16,701 bases of DNA from CAYPNP01 sp964412195 (GTDB taxonomy: Bacteria > Acidobacteriota > JAAYUB01): NCBI GenBank assembly GCA_964412195.1, contig CAYPNP010000048.1, positions 1 to 16,701 on the forward strand, read 5' to 3'. Below are positions 1 to 6,818 of this stretch, piece by piece. The notes beneath the pieces are model-generated. The model was not told the DNA's origin. It did not search any database and saw only the letters and a list, made by a program, of their open reading frames with translations. Position numbers and translations under genes: made by a program. The stretch's first letter is position 1. Each line of letters opens with the position of its first letter.

Positions 1-49
1 CGAGGTACGGGGGGATAGCGTACCTCGCGGCCTCCGGACGCGTGTCCGG
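1..49. repeat. Intergenic inverted repeats at the window edge
   Basis: Positions 1-9 (cgaggtacg) and 19-27 (cgtacctcg) are exact reverse complements, giving a 9-bp stem around a 9-nt loop. Positions 1-12 are identical to 119-130, so the left arm is the tail of a hairpin repeat (see 68-127) whose body lies outside the window. The right arm is an inverted copy of the same tail. A second small palindrome follows: ccggac (34-39), gcgt, gtccgg (44-49). Neither hairpin is followed by a T-run, so they are not convincing intrinsic terminators for the gene ending at 133. Confidence 0.7.
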
Positions 50-67
50 CCAACCTGCCGCCGCCTG

Positions 68-127
68 CACGCGCTGAGGACAGCGCGAGGTACGCAGACA
101 CACGCGCTGAGGACAGCGCGAGGTACG
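68..127. repeat. Two direct copies of a hairpin repeat element
   Basis: A 27-bp unit occurs at 68-94 and again, identically, at 101-127 (33-bp period). Each contains a perfect 7-bp stem, cgcgctg / cagcgcg, around the tetraloop agga (70-87 and 103-120), followed by aggtacg. A diverged relative lies at 12814-12838. The copies sit just downstream of the ferritin-like gene (minus strand, stop at 133) and would be transcribed as hairpins in its 3' region. They could affect mRNA 3' stability or be REP-like dispersed elements. No function can be read from the sequence itself. Confidence 0.8.
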
Positions 128-132
128 GGGAA

Positions 133-585
133 TCAGTTCTCGCCCGAGAACTGGTCGTCGTACTCCAGCTCGAAGCGGAGCTTGTGGCGCGCCTCCTCCT
201 GGGCCAGCTTGAGGAACAGTTCCTGGATCGCGCGCGAATCTGCGGCGTCGGCCAGACCCATGTACATCGCGAAGGCGGCCTTCTCCTCCTTCATCGCCAC
301 GATCAGGGCCTGCTTGTAGTCCATGTCGGGCGTGGGCTTGATGTCGATCAGGTGGTCGCCGATGCCCAGGTTCAGCACCTTCTCTTCGACCGGCGCGAGC
401 TGCTTGCCGCGCAGGACGCCCTCGAGTTTCGCCTTGTGGGACATCTCTTCGGCGGCGAAGTCCAGGAAGACCTGCTTCATGTGGGGCATCTCCATCTTCC
501 CGGCCAGGCCGCGGTAGAACTCCGCCGCCTCCTCTTCCTTGCCGATGGCGAACAGCAGCACGGCGTCGACGGATTTCAGGCTCAT
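133..585 (-). CDS. Ferritin-like diiron (rubrerythrin-type) protein, no rubredoxin domain
   Basis: A 150-residue, almost entirely helical protein with the four-helix ferritin/rubrerythrin pattern. A Glu in KEEEAAEFY (about residue 18), E47-M-S-H50, a Glu in KEEKAAF (about 101) and E131-A-R-H134 form two ExxH half-sites typical of a diiron centre. There are no cysteines, so the C-terminal rubredoxin domain of true rubrerythrin is absent. Family knowledge suggests peroxide scavenging or iron handling in the cytoplasm of anaerobes. The start at 585 is chosen because the diiron fold begins there, a purine-rich site (gaggga) precedes it and a promoter lies just upstream. The longer open frame to 747 adds residues encoded by an octamer repeat and is unlikely to be translated. 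It is a single-gene unit, divergent from the gene at 796. Confidence 0.88.
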   Translation of the reverse strand: MSLKSVDAVLLFAIGKEEEAAEFYRGLAGKMEMPHMKQVFLDFAAEEMSHKAKLEGVLRGKQLAPVEEKVLNLGIGDHLIDIKPTPDMDYKQALIVAMKEEKAAFAMYMGLADAADSRAIQELFLKLAQEEARHKLRFELEYDDQFSGEN

Positions 586-614
586 GGTTTCCCTCGCGAG
601 TGAATGTTGGCCCC

Positions 615-643
615 AGTGTAGCGCACCGGACCGATGGAGGCAA
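615..643 (-). promoter_or_regulatory. Sigma70-like promoter of the ferritin-like gene
   Basis: On the minus strand, TTGCCT (638-643) and TACACT (615-620) are separated by exactly 17 bp. Each matches the consensus at 4 of 6 positions. Transcription would start near 608, about 25 nt before the ATG at 585. I saw no clear operator within the promoter. Confidence 0.55.
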
Positions 644-660
644 TCGGGAAGGGATCTTGG

Positions 661-692
661 GGTGAATGGGTGAATAGGTGAATAGGTGAATG
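661..692. repeat. Octamer tandem repeat, ggtgaatR x4
   Basis: Four back-to-back copies of ggtgaat followed by g, a, a, g fill 661-692. The rest of the 586-795 gap holds the ferritin promoter (615-643) and, just before the next gene, a Shine-Dalgarno site. The repeat lies upstream of the ferritin promoter and upstream of the gene at 796. I found no convincing promoter for that gene. The unit length is not a multiple of three, which argues against coding use. Confidence 0.85.
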
Positions 693-795
693 GGAATGCG
701 GATGCCTGGGGCAGAAAATTCAATTCACAAGCTTTTCTAGGCAACAAGCGTCGTCGATCTGCCGAAAAGTAGGCAAACCTGAGAGGAGAACGAAC

Positions 796-1809
796 ATGGA
801 CATTCAGCGTCTGGGCGGTGTCCCGTTTGAACCCGTCGGACCGGAACCCGAGCCCGCCAGGGCCGGCGAGGCGCGCCCGGCGACCCCACTCTCCCTGGAT
901 CCGAACCTGATTTCCGCCACGCCCATGCCCCTCCCCGGCTCCGATCTCGCCGGCGTCACGCCCATCCCTATCCCCAGCGGGGATCTCGCGAGCGCCACGC
1001 CCATCCCCATCCCCAGCGGAGAACTCGCGAGCGCTACGCCCATACCAATCCCCAGCGGCGACCTTGTTAGCAGCCTGCCTGTCCCCATCCCAGGCGGTGA
1101 TCTCGCGAGCGTCACGCCCATTCCCCTCCCCAGCGGGGATCTTGTGAGCTCCCTGCCTGTTCCCATCCCAGGCGGAGATCTCGCCAGCGCCACGCCCATA
1201 CCCATCCCCGGCTCGGACCTCATCAGCGCGACCCCCATCCAGCTGCCTTATCCGAACCCCGAAGGCCCCGGCCCATCCGGCCCGGCAGTCCGGCTAGGCC
1301 AGGAGCTCATCAGCGCGACTCCCATCCAGCTGCCCTACCCGAACCCCGAAGGCCCGGGCTCACCCGATCCAGTGCCCGTGGACCGGCAGCTACCTGGGGC
1401 GGGATTGCCTCTCCAGTTCATGGACACCCGTCTGGAAATCGCCTCCCGGAAAAGTGAATTGCTCGGTCGGATCAGCGACCCGATCGCCGAGCAGGACGTG
1501 CCGCCGAACCCCAATCCGGAGCCGGATCCCGGCCCGGATCCCATTCCGGACCCGGACCGGCGGTTCATCGGTCAGGAACTCTCGAGTGGCTTGTCGGGAG
1601 GGATCGGACCTCTACCCGGACCGAAGCCGGGCCCCGATCCGGGCCCGCAGGGCGTCGTGATCCTGGGGCACGGGCTTCGCGCCGAGCAGGACGTGCCGCC
1701 CGGCCCAGCGCCCGAACCCTCGCCCCCGCCCGACCCCGATCCGACGCCCCCCAACCCAGATGGGAATTTACTGAACTTGAAGTATGGGAAGGGACCCCTG
1801 AAAGGATAA
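796..1809 (+). CDS. Low-complexity Pro-rich protein with 13-residue tandem repeats
   Basis: I do not recognise this 337-residue protein. It opens with MDIQRLGG and an acidic Pro-rich leader (residues 1-34). Nine contiguous 13-mers follow (35-151; typical unit SGDLASATPIPIP), then a tenth at 168-180. Both of the last copies are followed by YPNPEGPG. A short less repetitive stretch lies at 195-230. The C-terminal half is rich in Pro, Asp and Gly (EPDPGPDP-type), with AEQDVPP at 231-237 and 296-302. It has no cysteine, signal peptide or membrane helix. An AGGAG site (784-788) sits 7 nt before the ATG, which supports the start. Synonymous variation between repeat copies also supports this frame. 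A disordered or polyproline-II cytoplasmic protein is likely; function unknown. The gene at 15921 shares the start (MDI) and general style. Confidence 0.72.
   Translation: MDIQRLGGVPFEPVGPEPEPARAGEARPATPLSLDPNLISATPMPLPGSDLAGVTPIPIPSGDLASATPIPIPSGELASATPIPIPSGDLVSSLPVPIPGGDLASVTPIPLPSGDLVSSLPVPIPGGDLASATPIPIPGSDLISATPIQLPYPNPEGPGPSGPAVRLGQELISATPIQLPYPNPEGPGSPDPVPVDRQLPGAGLPLQFMDTRLEIASRKSELLGRISDPIAEQDVPPNPNPEPDPGPDPIPDPDRRFIGQELSSGLSGGIGPLPGPKPGPDPGPQGVVILGHGLRAEQDVPPGPAPEPSPPPDPDPTPPNPDGNLLNLKYGKGPLKG
898..1335 (+). repeat. 39-bp in-frame tandem repeat array
   Basis: Nine contiguous 39-bp units (898-1248) and one more at 1297-1335 encode the 13-residue motif. Copies 5/6 and 7/8 form a 78-bp higher-order unit (a VSSLPVPIP copy followed by an LAS-V/A-TP copy). 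The last two copies carry the same YPNPEGPG extension and are 87 bp apart. This points to growth by unequal exchange at more than one unit size. Confidence 0.85.
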
Positions 1810-2060
1810 CGGATTCGCGGGATTTCCGAATCTGGAACTCAGGATATCAGGGAAAGGTTTCCAATCCGGAATCCAGGAAACCACGAACCACACAAACGGG
1901 TTCCAGACCGCAACCCGCAATCCGGAATCCAAAAACGAATCTGGAACTCAGGAAATCAGGAATAAGGGTTCCGAGCCGCAATCCGATGTCCGAAGTCCGA
2001 TGTCCGCGGCTTCCACTCCGCATTCCGCATTCCGCACTCGGGACAATCCGCAATTCGCAA
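1810..2060. repeat. Non-coding gap with short-unit repeats
   Basis: I see no gene here. An 18-bp sequence beginning cgaatctggaactc occurs at 1827 and 1936 (109 bp apart), and both copies are followed by similar a-tcagg text. Further right, heptamer-like units recur: ccgatgtccg / aagtccgatgtccg near 1983-2006, then ccgcattccgcattccgc near 2018-2036 and ccgcaattcgcaatt at the end. A weak 6-bp hairpin (1812-1817 with 1827-1832) follows the stop of the upstream + gene but has no T-run. The two flanking genes converge on this region, yet no clear terminator is visible for either. Confidence 0.7.
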
Positions 2061-3458
2061 TTATGCTTGGCTGAGGTACTCGTGCATCGCGCGGGCGGCC
2101 TTGCGGCCGGCGCCCATGGCCAGGATCACCGTGGCCGCGCCGGTGACCACGTCGCCGCCGGCCCAGATCTTGTCCCGCGAGGTCTTCCCGGTGGCCTCGT
2201 CCGCCTCGATGTTGCCCTTCTTGCCCAGCGACAGACCCGGCGTGGTGGCGCCGATGAGCGGGTTGGGGCTGTTGCCGATGGCGCAGACCACGGCGTCCAC
2301 CTCGAACACCGTCTCGTCCCCTTCGATGGGGATCGGCTTGCGGCGGCCGGACGCGTCCGGCTCGCCCAGCATCATCCGCTGGCAGACCATCTGCTTGACC
2401 CAGCCGTTCTCGTCACCCTCATAGCGGATGGGCAGCGTCAGGAACTCGAAGATCACGCCCTCCTCCTCGGCGTTCTCGACCTCCTCGAGCCGGGCCGGCA
2501 GCTCCTCGCGCGAGCGGCGGTAGACGATGCGGCTTTCGGCCCCCAGGCGCAGCGCGCTGCGGGCGCAGTCCATGGCCACGTTGCCGCCGCCCACCACCGC
2601 CACCCGCTTGTGCCCCTTGATGGGGGTGTGGTACTCGGGGAAGAGATACCCCTTCATCAGGTTGAGGCGGGTCAGGTACTCGTTGGCCGAGTAGACGCCG
2701 TTGAGGTTCTCGCCCGGGATCTCCATGAACCACGGCAGCCCCGCGCCCGAGCCGACGAAGATGGCGTCGTACTCCTCCAGGAGCCGGTCGATGGTCAGGG
2801 TCTTGCCCACGACGAAGTCCGTCACCAGCTCCACGCCCAGCTGCCGGAGGTAGGCCACCTCCCGGTTGACGATGGCCTTGGGCAGCCGGAACTCGGGGAT
2901 GCCGTAGACCAGCACGCCGCCCATGCGGTGCAGGGCCTCAAAGATGGTGACCTGGTGGCCGAGCTGGATCAGGTCGCCGGCCACCGTCAGACCGGCCGGC
3001 CCGCCGCCCACCACCGCCACCTTCTTGCCGGAGGGCGCCGTCATGGCGGGCATCTCCGGCGCGCCCCGAACCGCCTCCCAATCGGCCAGGAAGCGCTCCA
3101 GCCGGCCGATGGCCACCGTCCCGCCCAGCTTCTTCAGGGCGCAGGTCTTCTCGCACTGCTCCTCCTGCGGGCAGACGCGGCCGCAGACCGCCGGCAGGCA
3201 GTTCTTGCCCTTGAGAACCCGGACGCCTTCCTGGAATTGCCCTTTGGCGATGCGGTCGATGAAGCCGGGGATGTCGATCTCCACCGGGCAGCTGGGCACG
3301 CACTGGGGCTTCCTGCACTGGATGCAGCGCTTCGCCTCGGCGACGGCCAGCTCCTCGGTGTAGCCCAGGGCGACCTCGAAGAAATTGTGCCGCCGCACTT
3401 CGGGCGGCTGCTTGGGGATCTCCCGGCGTTCCAGGTCCAGTTTTTTCTTTTCGGCCAT
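2061..3458 (-). CDS. NfnB/GltD-type FAD-NADPH oxidoreductase subunit
   Basis: A 465-residue protein with an N-terminal double [4Fe-4S] domain (C45-x2-C48-x4-C53-x3-C57, then C87, C92, C96, C102, C106). An FAD dinucleotide site follows (VVGGGPAG, 149-156), then an NADPH site (VVGGGNVAMD, 288-297) with YRRSREELPAR downstream, whose arginines usually bind the 2'-phosphate, and a C-terminal GGD motif (434-436). This is the GltD/GltA/NfnB family. Without a glutamate synthase large subunit nearby, and with NfnA next door, NfnB is a better name than glutamate synthase. In Nfn the subunit binds NADPH and the bifurcating FAD. The ATG shares one base with the nfnA-like stop (TGATG), and GGAGG lies 10 nt upstream, so the pair is translationally coupled. 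It is the last gene of the operon. Confidence 0.93.
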   Translation of the reverse strand: MAEKKKLDLERREIPKQPPEVRRHNFFEVALGYTEELAVAEAKRCIQCRKPQCVPSCPVEIDIPGFIDRIAKGQFQEGVRVLKGKNCLPAVCGRVCPQEEQCEKTCALKKLGGTVAIGRLERFLADWEAVRGAPEMPAMTAPSGKKVAVVGGGPAGLTVAGDLIQLGHQVTIFEALHRMGGVLVYGIPEFRLPKAIVNREVAYLRQLGVELVTDFVVGKTLTIDRLLEEYDAIFVGSGAGLPWFMEIPGENLNGVYSANEYLTRLNLMKGYLFPEYHTPIKGHKRVAVVGGGNVAMDCARSALRLGAESRIVYRRSREELPARLEEVENAEEEGVIFEFLTLPIRYEGDENGWVKQMVCQRMMLGEPDASGRRKPIPIEGDETVFEVDAVVCAIGNSPNPLIGATTPGLSLGKKGNIEADEATGKTSRDKIWAGGDVVTGAATVILAMGAGRKAARAMHEYLSQA

Positions 3459-4312
3459 CAGTGCGATTCCTCCACTCTGAGGGAATGCTCCTCGCAACGG
3501 CTGGTGCGCAGGGGCACCACCTCCTCGTCCATGTAGGTCTTGCGGCGCTGCAGCAGCTCGGCCCAGTCCACCTGGTGGCCGTCGAAGTCCGGCCCGTGGA
3601 CGCAGGCGAACCGGGTGACCCCGCCGACGCTCACCCGACAGACGCCGCACATGCCCGTGCCGTCGATCATGATCGGATTGAGGCTCACCATGGTGGGGAT
3701 GCCAAGCGGCCGGGTGGCGTCGGAGCCCCGCTTCAGCACGAAGGTGCAACCGTTGACGATGACGCGGTGGATCGGCTCGTTCAGGTCCTTGATCACCTCC
3801 GGCAGCCGGCCCACGTGGCCCTTGTAGCCCCGGGTGCCGTCGCGGGTGATGTGGACCAGCTTGTCCGACAGCGCCCGGAAGCGGTCCTCCCAGTAGAAGA
3901 GGTAGGAGCTGCGCGCCTCCAGCACGGTGATGATCCGGTTACCCTTGGCCTTGAGCGCCCGAGCGACGGGGTAGAGGCTCCCGATGCCGTAACAGCCGCC
4001 CAGGCACAGCACGGTGCCGTACTGCTCGATCTCGGCGGCATTGCCCAGCGGGCCGACCACGGTTGGGATGCCCGACCCCTCCTCCAGGCGGGCGAGGCGG
4101 CTGGTGGTGCTGCCGATGTTGAGGAAGACGAGGGTCAGGGTGCCCCGGCCGGCGTCCCAGTCGGACACCGACAGGGGGATCCGCTCGCCTTCCTCCTCGG
4201 CCCGGATGATCACGAACTGGCCGGGCTTCATGTCCCGCACGACGGCGGGCGCCTCCACGGTCAGCACGTGCATGTTGGGAACGATCATGCGGCTGGCGAT
4301 GACTTTATACAT
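3458..4312 (-). CDS. NfnA/PyrK-like FAD and [2Fe-2S] electron-transfer subunit
   Basis: A 284-residue ferredoxin-NADP reductase-like protein. A beta-barrel FAD domain carries R44-I-P-L-S48, the usual RxxS FAD contact. A nucleotide-binding half contains LGGCYGIGSLYP (104-115), where relatives normally read GGGVGIAP-YP. The C-terminal [2Fe-2S] loop has D217 followed by C222, C225 and C237, the Asp/Cys pattern of NfnA and related dihydroorotate-dehydrogenase electron-transfer subunits. In Nfn this subunit exchanges electrons with NAD(H). Here NuoF could also do that, so the altered nucleotide loop deserves attention. The ATG overlaps the preceding stop by 8 nt, and AAGGA lies 6 nt upstream of it. 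Confidence 0.92.
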   Translation of the reverse strand: MYKVIASRMIVPNMHVLTVEAPAVVRDMKPGQFVIIRAEEEGERIPLSVSDWDAGRGTLTLVFLNIGSTTSRLARLEEGSGIPTVVGPLGNAAEIEQYGTVLCLGGCYGIGSLYPVARALKAKGNRIITVLEARSSYLFYWEDRFRALSDKLVHITRDGTRGYKGHVGRLPEVIKDLNEPIHRVIVNGCTFVLKRGSDATRPLGIPTMVSLNPIMIDGTGMCGVCRVSVGGVTRFACVHGPDFDGHQVDWAELLQRRKTYMDEEVVPLRTSRCEEHSLRVEESH

Positions 4313-6818
4313 GGGCCTTCCTTATGGTCACGTTCCGGGGATTGGGGTGGATCTCGGCGCACTCCCGCAGCGAGGCGTGCAGGGTGCCCGGCGGCTGCTC
4401 CCGGAGGAGCTTGGCCGGCCAGGTCATCTCCGTCCCGCCAAGGGAAACGGTCACCGGATCGCCCGCGGCGATCCCGGCGGCCCGGGCGTCGTCCGGGTTG
4501 ATCTCCAGCATCCCCTCGGTGAGGAGCAGCTTGGAGCCCTCCACCCACACTGCCAGCGGGAAGCCGCGGTGGGAGTGCTCCACGGCCGACACCGTCAGCA
4601 GGAACGGCCCGCCGTCGCCGGCAGTCTTCCTGACCGCCGTGCCGTTGCCGGCCATCCGGCCCTTCCAGTCGAAGGCAGCCGGCTCGCGGGGTGAGTCTCC
4701 ATAGCCCCGGTAGGATTCGGTGAACCGGCCCATCTCCTCGCGGATCGCGGCGGCGTCGGGGAAGCCGAACCCGGCGACACCCATCCGCTGGGCGATGCGG
4801 CAGAGGATCCGCCAGTCGGGGAGGGCGTTGCCCGGCGGCGCCACGGCCCGCCGGACCGGCTGGACGCGGCCCTCGCCATTGACGAAGGTCCCGTCCGTTT
4901 CGGTGGCTGCCGCGGCCGGCAGGACCAGGTCGGCCCGGCAGTACGGCTCCGGCGGGTAGATGTTCTGGAAGATCAGGAAATCGGCCGGCGTCTCGGGGTG
5001 CGGCGGCAATTCGCCCATCAGGTAGAGCACCTTGGTCCGCCGGCCCGCCCAGAGCTGCCAGGCGTTCCAGCCGTCGCCGGCGGCCGGCAGCGGCGCTCCC
5101 CAGACGTTCCCGGCGATCCGCCGCTGGGCCACGTCGTCCACCGGCACTCCGCCGGGCAGCATCTCCGGGCAGGCGCCGGCGATCAGGGAACCGACGAGGT
5201 TGTTCTGGGCGGGCAGCGGCATGACGCCGGCGCCGGTGGCCTCGGCCAGGTCCGCCAGCGCCTCGAGGATCGCCGCGGCCTGGTCGTACTGCATGAACTC
5301 GGACCCCGCCAGGATCACGGTGCGGCCGGAGTCCCGCAGCAGCGCGGCGGCCTCGTCCAGCTCGGCGCCGGGGCAGTCGGCGGCGACGCCCACCGGATCG
5401 GGCGCCGGGGTTTTCAACCTCTCCCGCAGGGCCTGCAGGAGTTCGGCCTCGCCTCCGGGACGGGGCCGCAGCCAGAGCCGGGCCAGCAGGCTGTAGCTGT
5501 GCTGGCGCGGGTTGACGGTGATGATGCGGGTGCCGTTCTTCTGGGCCCGGCGCAGGGCGACGCCCACCACTGAGCGGCCGAACCGGGAATCCAGGCCGAC
5601 AGCCAGGATGACCTCGGCCTCCTGCAGCGTCGACAGCGGCACGCTCCGGCGCATGAGCCGCAGGTACGGGTCGAAGCCCGGCCCGTAGAACACGCGGGCC
5701 GCCGTGTCCACCTGGTGGGTCTTCATGGCCACCCGGGCGAACTTCTGGGCCACGTACAGGTCTTCCGTCGTGCAGTTGGTGGAGGCCAACAGGGCGAAGT
5801 CGCCGGGACCGCAGGCGGCCAGCTTCTCGGCCGCCTGGTCAACGGCCTGCTCCCAGGAGATCTCCGTGGGGATGGCGCCGAACCGGGCGTAGGGGTTCTT
5901 CAGCCGCCGGTAGCCGTTGACCAGCTCGGTGTTGCAGAAGCGCCCCTTGACGCAGAGCTGGCCCTGGTTCACCAGCGGGTCGTCGGCCGGCAGGCTGCCG
6001 ATGACCCGGTCGCCCTTGACCAGCAGCCGGAGCTGGCAGCCCACGCCGCAGAAGGAGCAAGTGGTTACCTCCTCCCGGTCCGGCTTGCCTTCCCAGGCGC
6101 GGGCCTTCTCCCGCAGGGTGCCGGTGGGGCAGACCGCCACGCAGGCGCCGCAGAACTCGCAGCCGCCCTCGAGGTGGGTGCGGCTGAAGGCCGGGCCGAT
6201 GATGGCCTGGCGGCCGCGGTGCTTGTACGCCAGCACGTTGGCGGTGCGGACTTCCTGGCACATGCGGACGCAGCGGCCGCACAGGATGCAGAGGTTGTAG
6301 TCGCGGTCGTAGAACGGGTCCTCGGTCTCCACCCGCAGGTTGCGGTAGTAGATCGGGTAGTCGATGCGGTCGACCGCCATGGACTCCGTCACCGCCTGGA
6401 GCTCGCACTGGCTGTCCTTGGGACAGTAGCGGCAGCCGGTGGTGACGCCCGACTTGCGGATGGTGGGCATGAACTGCTTGCACTCGGCCTTCTCGTCGCA
6501 CACCAGGCAGCTGGCGGTGTGCTCGCTGAGGAACAGCTGCAGGATGTCCATCCGCATGGCCTCGATCTGGGCGGTGCGCGTGCGGACGACCATCCCCTCC
6601 TCGGCGGGGGTGGTGCAGGCCGTGGGGAAGGTGCGCACCCCCTCCACCTCGACGATGCACATGCGGCAGCCGCCGTGGGCGGACAGCCCCTCGAGGTAGC
6701 AGAGGGTCGGGATGTAGATCTCGTGGGCGCGGGCCACGTCCAGGATCGTCGCCCCCTTGGCCGCCGAGACCGGCCGGTTGTCGATGGTCAGGGTGATGGT
6801 GGAAGTTTGGGTACTCAC
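4305..6818 (-). CDS. NuoG/formate-dehydrogenase-like iron-sulfur subunit lacking the catalytic Cys/Sec
   Basis: 837 residues from a GTG whose GTGA overlaps the NuoF-like stop; GGAG lies 6 nt upstream. In order: a [2Fe-2S] domain (C40, C51, C54, C68); a NuoG-type His-Cys3 site (H100, C104, C107, C113); an extra C129-x2-C132-x5-C138 cluster of cysteines; two ferredoxin [4Fe-4S] sites (C177/180/183/187 and C220/223/226/230); the molybdopterin-domain [4Fe-4S] site (C254, C257, C261, C289) with K291; a molybdopterin oxidoreductase body; and a C-terminal dinucleotide-binding domain (about 737-837). At the formate dehydrogenase active site, where relatives read A-R-(V/L)-(U/C)-H, this protein reads A-R-V-F377-Y378. 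It is therefore probably not a formate dehydrogenase but an electron-conducting scaffold like NuoG. Whether it binds a molybdopterin is open. Confidence 0.9.
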   Translation of the reverse strand: MSTQTSTITLTIDNRPVSAAKGATILDVARAHEIYIPTLCYLEGLSAHGGCRMCIVEVEGVRTFPTACTTPAEEGMVVRTRTAQIEAMRMDILQLFLSEHTASCLVCDEKAECKQFMPTIRKSGVTTGCRYCPKDSQCELQAVTESMAVDRIDYPIYYRNLRVETEDPFYDRDYNLCILCGRCVRMCQEVRTANVLAYKHRGRQAIIGPAFSRTHLEGGCEFCGACVAVCPTGTLREKARAWEGKPDREEVTTCSFCGVGCQLRLLVKGDRVIGSLPADDPLVNQGQLCVKGRFCNTELVNGYRRLKNPYARFGAIPTEISWEQAVDQAAEKLAACGPGDFALLASTNCTTEDLYVAQKFARVAMKTHQVDTAARVFYGPGFDPYLRLMRRSVPLSTLQEAEVILAVGLDSRFGRSVVGVALRRAQKNGTRIITVNPRQHSYSLLARLWLRPRPGGEAELLQALRERLKTPAPDPVGVAADCPGAELDEAAALLRDSGRTVILAGSEFMQYDQAAAILEALADLAEATGAGVMPLPAQNNLVGSLIAGACPEMLPGGVPVDDVAQRRIAGNVWGAPLPAAGDGWNAWQLWAGRRTKVLYLMGELPPHPETPADFLIFQNIYPPEPYCRADLVLPAAAATETDGTFVNGEGRVQPVRRAVAPPGNALPDWRILCRIAQRMGVAGFGFPDAAAIREEMGRFTESYRGYGDSPREPAAFDWKGRMAGNGTAVRKTAGDGGPFLLTVSAVEHSHRGFPLAVWVEGSKLLLTEGMLEINPDDARAAGIAAGDPVTVSLGGTEMTWPAKLLREQPPGTLHASLRECAEIHPNPRNVTIRKAHV

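Noticed and set aside
68..127. CRISPR array
   Set aside because: Only two copies with a 6-bp gap between 27-bp units and no cas gene. The units are hairpin elements.
586..747. N-terminal extension of the ferritin-like protein to an ATG at 747
   Set aside because: The extra 54 residues are encoded through an octamer repeat and the putative promoter, and do not resemble the family. The ATG at 585 has a ribosome-binding site and begins the diiron fold.
804..1238. Minus-strand Met/Gly/Ser-rich frame opposite the 13-residue repeat gene
   Set aside because: Mirror image of the + strand repeat. No ribosome-binding site, and the + frame has a strong one.
1812..1832. Intrinsic terminator after the gene at 796
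   Set aside because: The stem is only 6 bp with a 9-nt loop and there is no T-run.
2061..3458. Glutamate synthase small subunit
   Set aside because: No large subunit nearby, and the gene is coupled to an NfnA-like gene. The Nfn role fits the context better, though the two families are close.
1986..3536. Long + strand open frame opposite the NfnB-like gene, and similar long + strand frames at 3461-4501, 5715-6872, 6926-8602, 9224-10579 and 14740-16260
   Set aside because: These are GC-rich antisense shadows of confidently identified genes. Their translations are His/Arg/Ala/Gly-rich with no domain pattern.
4305..6818. Catalytically active NAD-dependent formate dehydrogenase with NuoEF-like partners
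   Set aside because: The catalytic Cys/Sec and following His are Phe and Tyr. No FdhD-like or other formate gene is in the window.
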